A DNA stretch of 40,219 nt from Chloroflexota bacterium (GTDB taxonomy: Bacteria; Chloroflexota; Dehalococcoidia; Lucifugimonadales; Lucifugimonadaceae). Within the stretch, counting starts at the first letter, position 1. Each line of letters begins with the position of its first letter. The translations under genes were made by a program, and so were the position numbers. The notes under the pieces were generated by a model, which saw only the letters and a list, made by a program, of their open reading frames with translations, was not told the DNA's origin and did no database searches. Shown here piece by piece: positions 15,556 to 23,649 of the stretch. Location of the stretch: NCBI GenBank assembly GCA_027624075.1, contig JAQBUH010000020.1, forward strand, positions 1 to 40,219. The letters run 5' to 3'.

Positions 15556-17379
15556 GTGACGCCAGCCCGTGAGCCGAACACACAAACCGCCACCGGAACA
15601 GGCTCAAAGCTCACTAACCGCGACTTCGCACAGGTCTTCTCAGACATCACGACCCTGCTGCAGGCGCGCGGAGACTCTGTCTTCAAGATTCGCGCCTACT
15701 CCCGGGCCGCAGACACCATCGACAACCTCCAGTTCGATCTTGCAGAGGGTGCGGACGACGAAGAGCGCCTGAGAGCCATCCCCGGCTTCGGCGACGCCAT
15801 TGTCGCCAAGGTCCAGGAGCTCGCCAGCACGGGCCGCCTCGAGTTCTTTGAAAAGCTCAAAGCGGAGATGCCGCCCGGAATCCTCGAGATAACCCAGGTC
15901 CCCGGCATCGGCCCAAAAACCGCAATGCGCGCAGCACAGGAACTCGGAATCGACTCACGAGAGGCGCTCGCATCCTCCATCGAGTCAGGCGAGTTCGAGA
16001 AGCTGCCGCGCATGGGCAACAAGGCCGCGCAGAACATCCTGCGCCACCTGAACGCCCGCATCAGCCAGGGCGATCGCATCCCCATCGGCACAGCGCTACC
16101 CGAGGCTGAGCGCGTCATGGCGGCGCTGGAAGAGAGCTGTCCCGGCATCCGCAACCTCACCTGCGCAGGCTCGCTCCGCCGTCACCGCGAGACAGTCGGC
16201 GACATCGACATGCTCTGCTCAGCAGACGACCCAAAAGCCGTAATGGCCGCGTTCACTTCGCTGCCTATGGTTAAAGACGTGATGGCCAGCGGCGCGACAA
16301 AGTCGATGGTCGTCATGGACTCAGGACTCCAGTTCGACCTTCGGGTCGTCCCGGACGCCGCCTTCGCCGCAACGCTCCTCTACTTCACCGGCAGCAAGGA
16401 GCACGGCATCCGCCTGCGTGACCGTGCCATCAAGCGCGGGCTTTCGCTTAACGAATACGGCGCGAAGAACGCCGAGACCGGCGCGCTTGAGGAGTTCGCC
16501 TCCGAGGAGGAGGTCTACCGGCGCCTCGACCTTCCGTACATCCCGCCGGAGGTCCGCGAGGACTCAGGCGAGTTCGACGCCGCAGAGAGAGGCGAGCTTC
16601 CGCGTCTCATAACCGTCCAGGATGTGCTCGGCGACCTCCACTCGCACACCGACTGGACAGACGGCCACGCTACGATGGAGGAGATGGCCGCGGCCGCGCG
16701 CGTTGCGGGGTTCCAGTACCTGGCGGTCACAGATCACTCGAAGTCTGCGACCGTCGCAAGCGGCCTGTCCGTTGAGAAGCTCGTAGAGCACAACGAGGCT
16801 GTCCGCGCACTGGACAAGAAGCTGAAGGGTTTTCGGCTCCTGACGGGTACCGAGATGGACATCCTTGCAAACGGCGAACTGGACTATCCTGACGACGCGC
16901 TGGCAGAGTTGGACATCGTGCTTGGCTCAATCCACTCCTTGATGCACCAGGACCGCAAGACCATGACGGCGCGCATCATCGCGGCCATGGAGAACGAGAA
17001 CCTGGATATCGTCGCCCACCTGACCACTCGCCTGATAGGAAAGCGCGCTCCTATCGACCTCGACTTCGACGCCGTATGCACGGCCGCTGTTGAAACCGGT
17101 ACTGTGCTGGAGATCAACGCGTCGACTCAGCGGCTGGACCTGAAGGACACGCATATTCGCCGCGCCATGGACCTCGGCGTGCTGTTCTCCATAGGCACAG
17201 ACTCGCACAGACCGCGCCAGTTCGCTGACCTGCGCTACGGCGTCGGGATGGCCAGGCGCGGCTGGTGTACGCCGGAGCGCGTCATAAACACGCTGCCATA
17301 TTCGGCGTTAATGGAGTTCATCTCCACGCACAAGTCTGAGCGGTATGCTTTCATGGATAGATATGAGCACCAGCCATGA
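15556..17379 (+). CDS. polX: DNA polymerase X family protein with PHP domain
   Basis: 607-aa bacterial PolX: gap-filling repair polymerase fused to a PHP phosphoesterase/3'-5' exonuclease domain. N-terminal helix-hairpin-helix units are visible (RAIPGFGDAIVAKVQEL, VPGIGPKTAMRAAQELG, MGNKAAQNIL). The palm signature is CAGSLRRHRETVGDIDML (near residue 205), giving the two catalytic Asp. LLYFTGSKEHGIRLR is the thumb motif. The PHP metal ligands appear in DLHSHTDWTDGHATMEEM, LAVTDHSKS, GTEMDIL, LGSIHSL, IVAHLTTRLIGKR and IGTDSHRPRQ. The GTG at 15556 follows AGAGAGG and is preferred to the in-frame extension back into secA. The stop overlaps the next gene. Confidence 0.93.
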   Translation: MTPAREPNTQTATGTGSKLTNRDFAQVFSDITTLLQARGDSVFKIRAYSRAADTIDNLQFDLAEGADDEERLRAIPGFGDAIVAKVQELASTGRLEFFEKLKAEMPPGILEITQVPGIGPKTAMRAAQELGIDSREALASSIESGEFEKLPRMGNKAAQNILRHLNARISQGDRIPIGTALPEAERVMAALEESCPGIRNLTCAGSLRRHRETVGDIDMLCSADDPKAVMAAFTSLPMVKDVMASGATKSMVVMDSGLQFDLRVVPDAAFAATLLYFTGSKEHGIRLRDRAIKRGLSLNEYGAKNAETGALEEFASEEEVYRRLDLPYIPPEVREDSGEFDAAERGELPRLITVQDVLGDLHSHTDWTDGHATMEEMAAAARVAGFQYLAVTDHSKSATVASGLSVEKLVEHNEAVRALDKKLKGFRLLTGTEMDILANGELDYPDDALAELDIVLGSIHSLMHQDRKTMTARIIAAMENENLDIVAHLTTRLIGKRAPIDLDFDAVCTAAVETGTVLEINASTQRLDLKDTHIRRAMDLGVLFSIGTDSHRPRQFADLRYGVGMARRGWCTPERVINTLPYSALMEFISTHKSERYAFMDRYEHQP

Positions 17380-18196
17380 CAACCTGGCGGCGGCGGCCGT
17401 CGATCCTTCGCTAGACGAGCCACTGCCAGGCGAGCCACTCGCAGAGCCGCCGGACGAACAGGTATTCGAGCCGCAGCGTCCCTCCCGGCCGGCGCCGGAA
17501 CTGCTTGCCGAGTTAGAGCTGAGCCTCACGGCGCGGCCTGATGACTGGAAGCTGGCGGTTCTTGAGACAGTTGGCCAATGGCCCGAGTCGGCCGAAGAGA
17601 TCGCGGGGAAAACTCTCTCCTACCTCATCGGCGGGGAGGCGTTCGACTGGCGTCTCCTGGCGAGCCGCATCCTGGAGGGCGTCGAGAACGGGCCGCCGGT
17701 CGAAGAATGGCGCGCCTGGTTGGACCTGCCTGACCTGTTCGGAGGGTTCGGTGAGCCGGAGTTCATGCGGGTCCTTGGAGTAGACAAGTCCCGCGCCAGC
17801 CTGAGCTATTTCTACGGCGTAACCGTCGAGCAGGGTCTGATCGTGGCTGCGCGAGAAGAGATAGCCAAGCGCAGGGTTGCTAGCGGCCGTGCGCCGACAG
17901 ACGACGGTTGCGACGAGGTGTACAGCCGGCTTTACGGCAACGACCTCGATGGTCTCTGGGACGAGTTCTGCTCCGAGACCGGACTTGCTGAGACAGCCGG
18001 CGATTCGCTCAACCCGCTGGAGCTTTCACTTGGCCAGGACGACAGCTTCATGTACTGGCTGTTCAAGCGCCGCATGGAGCAGTCCGACCCTGCACGCGTC
18101 GCCAGCGACACCCGCAAGGGCCTGGTGCAGTTGGAGAAGATGCTGCGGTCGCATGAGCGTCGCGGCAGGCTGCTACGGGAAACGCAGCGGACCTAA
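17363..18196 (+). CDS. conserved-looking protein of unknown function downstream of polX
   Basis: About 277 aa, no family recognised. The first 60 residues are acidic and Pro-rich (PLPGEPLAEPPDEQVFEPQRPSRP) and probably disordered. The rest is predicted mostly helical, with blocks that read like a folded domain: WKLAVLETVGQWPESAEEIAGKTLSYLIGGEAFDW, EEWRAWLDLPDLFGGFGEPEFMRVLG, DEVYSRLYGNDLDGLWDEFC and DSFMYWLFKRRMEQSDP. There is no signal peptide and no membrane segment. The ATG at 17363 overlaps the last 17 bases of polX, so it is translationally linked to the repair polymerase. This hints at, but does not show, a related role. Confidence 0.8.
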   Translation: MSTSHDNLAAAAVDPSLDEPLPGEPLAEPPDEQVFEPQRPSRPAPELLAELELSLTARPDDWKLAVLETVGQWPESAEEIAGKTLSYLIGGEAFDWRLLASRILEGVENGPPVEEWRAWLDLPDLFGGFGEPEFMRVLGVDKSRASLSYFYGVTVEQGLIVAAREEIAKRRVASGRAPTDDGCDEVYSRLYGNDLDGLWDEFCSETGLAETAGDSLNPLELSLGQDDSFMYWLFKRRMEQSDPARVASDTRKGLVQLEKMLRSHERRGRLLRETQRT

Positions 18197-18293
18197 CGAT
18201 GGGCAACAGGCAGCGCCCGGTCCGGTCATCCAGGACCCACAACGATATATCCTGTGCGCTGACCGTCTCACCCTCCGTCAGTAATCGCCGCTC

Positions 18294-18656
18294 ATGGTTG
18301 ATCAACTTCCTCAACCGCTCTTAAAGTGGCTGGAAGTGGTGCGGCCTGAACACCGCGACCTCCTGGCGCGGCTCCACGAACTCCTCATGAGCGTCGAGCC
18401 GCAGTTCACCATTAGCCTGAAGTGGAGAAACCCTGCGTATTCACTCGACGGTCAGACGTTCCTCTATCTCGCAGACCAGGCAGAGTACGTGCGCCTAGGC
18501 TTCTACAACGGGGCGCAGTTCGACGACCCGCTCGGGTTGGTTGAGGGCACAGGCAAGCGGTTACGCCACATCAAGGTGACGTCGCTCGATGCAGAAATCG
18601 AGCCAAAGCTGCGGCAGGCCGTGGCTGCGTCGCTGGCCGCAGGGTCGGAGTACTGA
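18294..18656 (+). CDS. DUF1801-like small protein
   Basis: 120-aa soluble protein. The pattern of an N-terminal helix (VRPEHRDLLARLHELLMSVEPQ), then SLKWRNPAYSLDGQTFLYLADQAEYVRLGFYNGAQFDD, then RHIKVTSLDAEIEPKLRQAVAASL fits the DUF1801 (PF08818) fold, whose function is not established. ATG at 18294. It is followed by the valS leader, so transcription should stop or be re-initiated in the 78 bases before the T-box promoter; no terminator hairpin is evident there. Confidence 0.75.
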   Translation: MVDQLPQPLLKWLEVVRPEHRDLLARLHELLMSVEPQFTISLKWRNPAYSLDGQTFLYLADQAEYVRLGFYNGAQFDDPLGLVEGTGKRLRHIKVTSLDAEIEPKLRQAVAASLAAGSEY

Positions 18657-18733
18657 CGGCCAGCGCTTCGCTCGATGACGAAACCTCTTTCGCTTGAGCA
18701 GAAAATCACCACAGACTGGTAGCGCACGCCGAA

Positions 18734-18762
18734 TTGACCCTCTAATCTGCCCGTGTTAGCTT
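18734..18762 (+). promoter_or_regulatory. promoter of the valS T-box leader
   Basis: TTGACC (18734-18739), 17-base spacer, TAGCTT (18757-18762), with TGT immediately before the -10 box as an extended -10. It lies just upstream of the T-box stem I, giving a transcription start near 18769. Confidence 0.6.
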
Positions 18763-18768
18763 CATTGG

Positions 18769-19117
18769 AGTACAAATAGAGCAAACGCTGCGACGGGGAG
18801 CAGTACCGGTCAACGGGCTTGAGAGAGGCGGCGGAAGGTGCGAGCCGCCAGCCACGGAGACCGGGAAGTCGCCCCTGAGTGGCCGGGCTGAACGCTGGCG
18901 CAGTCGCGTCAGCCAGTAAACCCGGACGTCCGCCACGTTACGGCAAAGAGCGGTTTTTCTTCTGGCCCGTCCGGTGTTCCCTCACCTCTTGTAAGAGAGA
19001 TTCTCGGAACGCTCGTCCCTCTCGGCAACATGCGTGAGAGTGACAGGGAGGACCAGGAAAAGAACAAAAAAGGTGGCACCGCGGTCAACCCGTCCTTTTG
19101 TGAAGGACGGGTTTTTT
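18769..19117 (+). promoter_or_regulatory. T-box leader, valine specifier GUC
   Basis: tRNA-sensing transcription-attenuation leader for valS. In order: AGCAGTA of the specifier-loop 5' strand (18799-18805), AGAGAG (18822-18827), GGTGCGAGCCGCC of the stem I apex, GGGAA followed by the specifier GTC (18868-18870), GAGTGG, AGTAAACCCGG, CGTTACGG, and the invariant T-box bulge segment AGGTGGCACCGCGG (19071-19084). An intrinsic terminator follows. Pairing of GGGG...CCGG with CCGG...CCCC places AGTA opposite GAAGTC, the normal geometry. Uncharged tRNA-Val should stabilise the antiterminator and switch valS on. Confidence 0.95.
19087..19117 (+). terminator. intrinsic terminator of the valS T-box
   Basis: AACCCGTCCTT, loop TTGTG, AAGGACGGGTT, then a T-run to 19117. 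The 5' arm directly abuts the T-box sequence, so it competes with the antiterminator. Confidence 0.93.
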
Positions 19118-19170
19118 GTTGGCGCATCCCGAACGGGGCATCCCGGCGACGGGACCGAAAAGAAGACAAG

Positions 19171-22089
19171 ATGACCATCAGCAGCAAAGACCAGGTCAGG
19201 GCAATCACCTTCGGCGACCTTCCGAAGCGCTTCGACATCCCCGAGCGTGAGGCACACTGGCGCGCCCGCTGGGACGAGCTCGGCATACACAGCCACGACC
19301 GCTCACTGCCGCGTGCCCGCAACTACGTCATCGACTCGCCGCCGCCCACCGCAAGCGGCGCCCTCCACCCCGGCCACGTCTTCTCGTACACGCACCAGGA
19401 CATCATCGCCCGCCAGCGCCGCATGACCGGCTGGAACGTCGTCTACCCGATGGGATGGGACGACAACGGCCTCCCGACAGAGCGCCGCGTCCAGAACTTC
19501 TTCGGCGTCCGCTGTGACCCGGATCATCCGGTCCAGCCCGAACTCTCCGCCGCCACAGGCATCGGCGAGACCCGCGCCGTGCTCGACTCGCTGCGCCCTG
19601 ACAAAGAGCGCCAGAAAGAGCCGCTACCCATCGCCCGTGCCGACTTCATCCGCATCTGCCACTTTGTCACCGAAGAGGACGAGAAGGCGTACAAGGACCT
19701 GTTCTACCGGATGGGGTTCTCGATCGACTGGGACGAGGAGTACACCACGATCGACGACCGCTCCCGCCGCATCGCGCAGCGCAGCTTCCTCGACCTCGCC
19801 CAGAAAGGCCATGTCTACACGGCCGAATTGCCGACCATGTGGGACGTCGACTTCCAGACCGCGGTCGCTCAGGCGGAGGTCGAGGACCGGGAGAAGCAAG
19901 GCGCGTACCACGATATCGAGTTTGGTGTTGACCTTTCATCGCCTTCGATGGGCGAGGTTCAGGAGGAAGGTGAACGCGGTATTCCTGCGAGCTTCACCAT
20001 CTCGACAACGCGCCCTGAGTTGCTCGCCGCATGCGTCGGCGTCACCGCCCACCCGGACGACCCGCGCTTCAAGGGCCTCTTCGGCAAGTACGCCATCACG
20101 CCCGCCTTCTTCTCTCGCGTCCCAATCTTCCCGAGCGACAGGGCCGACCCGGAAAAGGGCACAGGCATCCTCATGGTCTGCACCTTTGGCGACCAGACGG
20201 ACGTCGAGTGGTGGCGGGAGAACCGCCTTGCGCTCAAGCCGATGCTCAATAAGGCCGGCCGCGTGCGTGACATGGAGTACGGGGAAGAGTGGGCGGCGAT
20301 TCCCGGTAAGGAGGAGCTTGCCAGAGCCAACTTCGCCAGCCTGGTGGGCCTGCGCGTCAACCAGGCAAAGCGAAGAGTCGTGGAGCTTCTGCAAGACCCC
20401 GCAAACTCCGCCGTCCTGAGCCATCCTGAGCTTGTCGAAGGGTCGAAGGATGTCGGGCATGACGACGCTCAGGATGTCGAGCGTCATAACACTCAAGATG
20501 GTCATGCTGAACTTGATTCAGCATCTCTCGGGCAACCGCGCGCTCCCCTGATAGGCGAGCCAAAGCCGATCACTCACCCTGTTCGCTACTACGAAAAGGG
20601 CGACAACCCCATCGAGTACCTCACCTCGCGCCAGTGGTTCGTGCGGCTGCTCGATAAAAAGGACCGGCTACAGGCGAAAGGTGAGCAGGTGCGCTGGCGG
20701 CCGGACTTCATGCACAAGCGCTTCGCCAACTGGACGGACGGCCTCAACGCAGACTGGGCCGTCTCCCGTCAGCGCTACTTCGGCGTGCCCATCCCCGTCT
20801 GGTATCCGCTGAATGAAAACGGCGAGCGAGACTACTCGAACTACGTCGTCGCACCCGCGGAAACCCTGCCGGTCGATCCCACCGCGTCGCCTCCTCCCGG
20901 TTACACCGAAGACCAGCGCGGCAAGCCTGGCGGTTTCGACGCCGAAATTGACGTCTTCGACACCTGGTTCACGTCTTCGCTCACGCCCCAGATCGTCGCA
21001 CGCTGGGGCGACGAAGACGACCGCATGGCCCAGCTTTTCCCGATGGACATCCGGCCGCAGGCGCACGACATCATCCGCACATGGGCCTTCTACACCATCG
21101 CCAAGGCCATGTTGCACCACGACGACGTGCCGTGGCGCAACGCCGCAATATCCGGCTTCATCGTCGACCCGGACCGCAAGAAGATGTCGAAATCGAAGGG
21201 CACGGTCATCACGCCGCTGCCGCTTGTCGAGCAGTACGGCGCAGACGCTGTGCGCTACTGGTCCGCCAACGGCCGCCTCGGGATGGACATGCAGTTTGAC
21301 GAGTCGGTCTTCAAGATCGGCGGCAAGCTGGTCACGAAGCTCTACAACGCAGGCAAGTTCGTCCTGTCGCAGACCGGTCCCAGGGGCGATGTGACCAACG
21401 AGCTAGACCGTGCGTTCGCCGCGGAGTTGAAAGAGGTCGCAAGGCGGGCGACCGCCGCTTTTGAGGAGTACGAGTTCGCAACAGCGCTGCAGGTGACGGA
21501 GGAGTTCTTCTGGAGCGGCTTCACGGACAACTACATAGAGCTGCTCAAGGGCAGGACACGGAGCGAGGACGATCCCGAGGGCCGTGCGTCTGCCGTTGCC
21601 GGGCTGCGGCTGGGACTGTCCGTGATGCTGCGGCTGTTTGCGCCGTTTGTGCCTACGATCACCGATGAGGTGTGGTCCTGGGTCTTCGCCGAGGAGACCG
21701 GAATCCCGTCTGTGCACCTTGCGCCGTGGCCAGGGACATCCGCGGAGAGCCATGACGCCATCCCGAGCTCGCCGAAGGGCGCGCAGCTCCCTGCCGCACA
21801 CGACCTCGACCGTGTCGCCGCGCCGCAAAACCCGAACTCGTTCGCGGCGGCCCGCGACGCGATAGCGGCCGTGCGCAAAGCCAAGTCTGAGGCGGGAGTG
21901 TCGCTCGGCAAACCGCTCTCATCGCTGGTGCTCGCCGCAGACGAGGCGGGCAGGGCGGACCTGTCACTCGTGCTCGCGGACGTAGCGGCGGCAGGCGGCG
22001 CACCCGAAGTCCACTTCAACGGCACATCAAAGCCAAACGACGCACGCTTCACCGCAGAGATAGTGGCGCTGGAGGTTGAAGAGGGTTAG
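19171..22089 (+). CDS. valS: valyl-tRNA synthetase
   Basis: Class I synthetase charging tRNA-Val, 972 aa from the ATG at 19171. An open frame continues upstream to 19030 but runs through the T-box terminator and cannot be coding. The HIGH-type motif is PPPTASGALHPGHVFS (near residue 57), and KMSKS is at about 671-675. EYTTIDDRSRRIAQRSFL, MGWDDNGLPTERRVQNF and WAVSRQRYFGVPIPVWY place it with the actinobacterial/archaeal-style ValRS. CP1 editing-domain motifs include STTRPELLAACVGVTAHPDD. About 45 residues near 411-457 (VLSHPELVEGSKD...LDSASLG) are a translated copy of the palindromic repeat. The C-terminus is short. Expression is T-box-controlled. Confidence 0.96.
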   Translation: MTISSKDQVRAITFGDLPKRFDIPEREAHWRARWDELGIHSHDRSLPRARNYVIDSPPPTASGALHPGHVFSYTHQDIIARQRRMTGWNVVYPMGWDDNGLPTERRVQNFFGVRCDPDHPVQPELSAATGIGETRAVLDSLRPDKERQKEPLPIARADFIRICHFVTEEDEKAYKDLFYRMGFSIDWDEEYTTIDDRSRRIAQRSFLDLAQKGHVYTAELPTMWDVDFQTAVAQAEVEDREKQGAYHDIEFGVDLSSPSMGEVQEEGERGIPASFTISTTRPELLAACVGVTAHPDDPRFKGLFGKYAITPAFFSRVPIFPSDRADPEKGTGILMVCTFGDQTDVEWWRENRLALKPMLNKAGRVRDMEYGEEWAAIPGKEELARANFASLVGLRVNQAKRRVVELLQDPANSAVLSHPELVEGSKDVGHDDAQDVERHNTQDGHAELDSASLGQPRAPLIGEPKPITHPVRYYEKGDNPIEYLTSRQWFVRLLDKKDRLQAKGEQVRWRPDFMHKRFANWTDGLNADWAVSRQRYFGVPIPVWYPLNENGERDYSNYVVAPAETLPVDPTASPPPGYTEDQRGKPGGFDAEIDVFDTWFTSSLTPQIVARWGDEDDRMAQLFPMDIRPQAHDIIRTWAFYTIAKAMLHHDDVPWRNAAISGFIVDPDRKKMSKSKGTVITPLPLVEQYGADAVRYWSANGRLGMDMQFDESVFKIGGKLVTKLYNAGKFVLSQTGPRGDVTNELDRAFAAELKEVARRATAAFEEYEFATALQVTEEFFWSGFTDNYIELLKGRTRSEDDPEGRASAVAGLRLGLSVMLRLFAPFVPTITDEVWSWVFAEETGIPSVHLAPWPGTSAESHDAIPSSPKGAQLPAAHDLDRVAAPQNPNSFAAARDAIAAVRKAKSEAGVSLGKPLSSLVLAADEAGRADLSLVLADVAAAGGAPEVHFNGTSKPNDARFTAEIVALEVEEG
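20402..20550. repeat. palindromic repeat inserted in frame in valS
   Basis: Contains CCTGAGCTTGTCGAAGG, an inverted pair GACGCTC...GAGCGTC, and ATGCTGAA-CTTGA-TTCAGCAT followed by CTCTCGG. The last arms are the same as those in the repeats at 862-1143. The insertion keeps the valS frame and adds about 45 hydrophilic residues at a family-variable point just before the conserved GEPKPITHPVRYYEKGD segment. Confidence 0.8.
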
Positions 22090-22167
22090 GGACAGCCGAA
22101 TTGTCATCCCGCCAGCGAATCGAGGGACCTGACCTATCACGGCTGCCCAACAACCATCTGCAGCGGC

Positions 22168-22851
22168 CTACCTCTCACTCCGCCACTTCTCAAAATCGAA
22201 GTCTGGCGACGTGAAGTACCGGTGCAACTTCGACTCTTTCACCCGCACGTCAGCGCACGCCCTCGCAACCTCCGCGGCAATGGCAGGCGGAACGCGCGTC
22301 ACGCCATCGCCGTCGCACACCAGGATGTCTCCCGGCGTTATCTCGAGACCTGCGACCTGCACCGGAATACCGTGCTCGATCAGGTGAAACGGTCCGTGGC
22401 CAGGCACCTGCCCTGTCGCCCACAGCTGCATGCCGGACTTCTCGATCCCAGGCAGGTCACGAGCGTTCCCGTCGACAACCGCTCCGATCGCGCCTAGCGC
22501 CCGCATCGTGAAAGCCATCCCGTCGCCGATGATCGCCCCGCGCCGCGCAGGGGAATCGACGTCCTTCAACACCGCAATCACCGGAGCGCCGGCCTCGCCT
22601 ATCGAGTCCCAGAACGCGTTCCTGTCGGCCACGGCGCGCGTCGGCTCACTCAGCGGCATCCATGTCGAAGTCAGCGCGTAGCCAACAAGAACAGACTCTG
22701 GCGCGCCCAGCATTCGCCGCAGGTCGGGGTTGGTGTAGTCCCGCTCCGCAGGCGTGTAGCCCTGCACGAAGATGGCGGCGTTCTGGACCGTCGCGGAGTC
22801 GTATCCGCCGAGTGTCTTGAGGATGGACGGATCTACGGTCTGTAATGCCAT
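22168..22851 (-). CDS. RraA-like family protein (aldolase/decarboxylase-like)
   Basis: 227-aa RraA-fold protein. Members include 4-hydroxy-4-methyl-2-oxoglutarate/oxaloacetate aldolases and the RNase E inhibitor RraA. The diagnostic stretch is GDGMAFTMRALGAIGAVVDGNARDLPGI (about residues 108-136, with the conserved Arg-Asp pair), followed by PVQVAGLEITPGDILVCDGDGVTRVP. This supports a metal-dependent lyase fold; the physiological substrate is unknown. The ATG at 22851 has GGTGGAG upstream. It is a single gene flanked by repeat-rich DNA on its 5' side and converges on valS. Confidence 0.87.
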   Translation of the reverse strand: MALQTVDPSILKTLGGYDSATVQNAAIFVQGYTPAERDYTNPDLRRMLGAPESVLVGYALTSTWMPLSEPTRAVADRNAFWDSIGEAGAPVIAVLKDVDSPARRGAIIGDGMAFTMRALGAIGAVVDGNARDLPGIEKSGMQLWATGQVPGHGPFHLIEHGIPVQVAGLEITPGDILVCDGDGVTRVPPAIAAEVARACADVRVKESKLHRYFTSPDFDFEKWRSER

Positions 22852-22929
22852 TCTTTACTCTCCACCGGCGCTTCGAACATCTTTGCGAAATACCCTCTAA
22901 CTGGTCAGGGTATGGGTGCGTGATTTGTC

Positions 22930-23033
22930 ATTCTGAATCGAGTTGGCTCTGTTTACATCATTCTCCCTCACCGACTCCCTCTTTTCGCAAGTAAGGATGA
23001 TGTCAACAGAGCCAATCGAGTTCAGCATGACAA
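22930..23033. repeat. palindromic repeat copy interrupted by a small inverted-repeat element
   Basis: The halves TCATTCTGAATCGAGTT (left) and GAGTTCAGCATGACA (right) reconstitute the same palindrome seen at 862-1143 once the 69-bp insert is removed. A further diverged piece (ACTCTGAACCTGACTCAAAGTCTCCCGG type, about 23103-23133) resembles the third tandem unit at 1114-1143. The stretch from 22852 to 23200 holds these repeats and no supported gene. Confidence 0.8.
22945..23013. mobile_element. 69-bp MITE-like element with terminal inverted repeats
   Basis: The left end is GGCTCTGTTTACATCAT; the right end, read on the minus strand, is GGCTCTGTTGACATCAT (16 of 17 identical). It is flanked by a perfect 9-bp direct repeat AATCGAGTT (22936-22944 and 23014-23022). 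It has no coding capacity, so it would need a transposase in trans. The terminal GGCTCTGT resembles IS6-type ends, but the inner bases differ from the IS at 3358-4303. Confidence 0.8.
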
Positions 23034-23200
23034 TAACCACCTACCCTCTGACTCCCTTGCGCCCATGTTGGCAGGCTGGCACCCGAGGGAGGGAGAATCT
23101 GTCACTCTGAACCTGACTCAAAGTCTCCCGGCGTCCGTGCGCCTCAAGAATGAGCCTCGCCGCCGCACCTCCGCCATCCCTTCGCCGTCCGGGGCAGGAC

Positions 23201-23482
23201 CTAAGACGACTGCTCAGGCAACGGCACGATGTCCGGCTCAAGCTCCAGCGGCTCACCCGGAAAGAAGTCCCGCCACGGCTCGAACTGCTCTACGAAAGAG
23301 CGGCCCTCTTCAAAGCTGGTCAGGTCCTTCACCGCGCGGCCGGGGTCGTAGCCCATCGTCTTCGCCAGCGCCTCGATGCCCCGCTTCGTCTCCCGCACGC
23401 CACCGACGGAGAACTTGTTGCCGTCGTTCTCCTCGACGCACAGGTCGAAGCCCTTTTTCCGTTGTCTCCAGTACAGCCTCAT
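23201..23482 (-). CDS. small protein of unknown function
   Basis: 93 aa, no family recognised. The sequence (MRLYWRQRKKGFDLCVEENDGNKFSVGGVRETKRGIEALAKTMGYDPG..., then FEPWRDFFPGEPLELEPDIVPLPE) alternates charge and hydrophobicity like a small folded protein, with no signal peptide or membrane segment. The ATG at 23482 has CTGGAG upstream; a TTG one codon earlier is less likely. It lies alone between a repeat region and coaBC on the same strand. It is probably a real gene, judging by its codon-like composition and ribosome-binding site. Confidence 0.6.
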   Translation of the reverse strand: MRLYWRQRKKGFDLCVEENDGNKFSVGGVRETKRGIEALAKTMGYDPGRAVKDLTSFEEGRSFVEQFEPWRDFFPGEPLELEPDIVPLPEQSS

Positions 23483-23649
23483 CAAGCGCTCCAGCTACGA
23501 AACGTCGCAGCGAATTCAAATAGTTATGGCGATGCCGGCGTGGTCCACCAGGGCCGACTGTGGCCCGTGTCTGACCTGTTTGCGATCAAGTGAAAGCGTA
23601 ACAGACGGGTTTCAGTCAGTCTGCCTGCAAGCCGGTTGAACCGGGTGAA

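Noticed and set aside
19030-19170. Upstream extension of valS
   Set aside because: Runs through the T-box sequence and terminator hairpin; ATG 19171 fits the family N-terminus.
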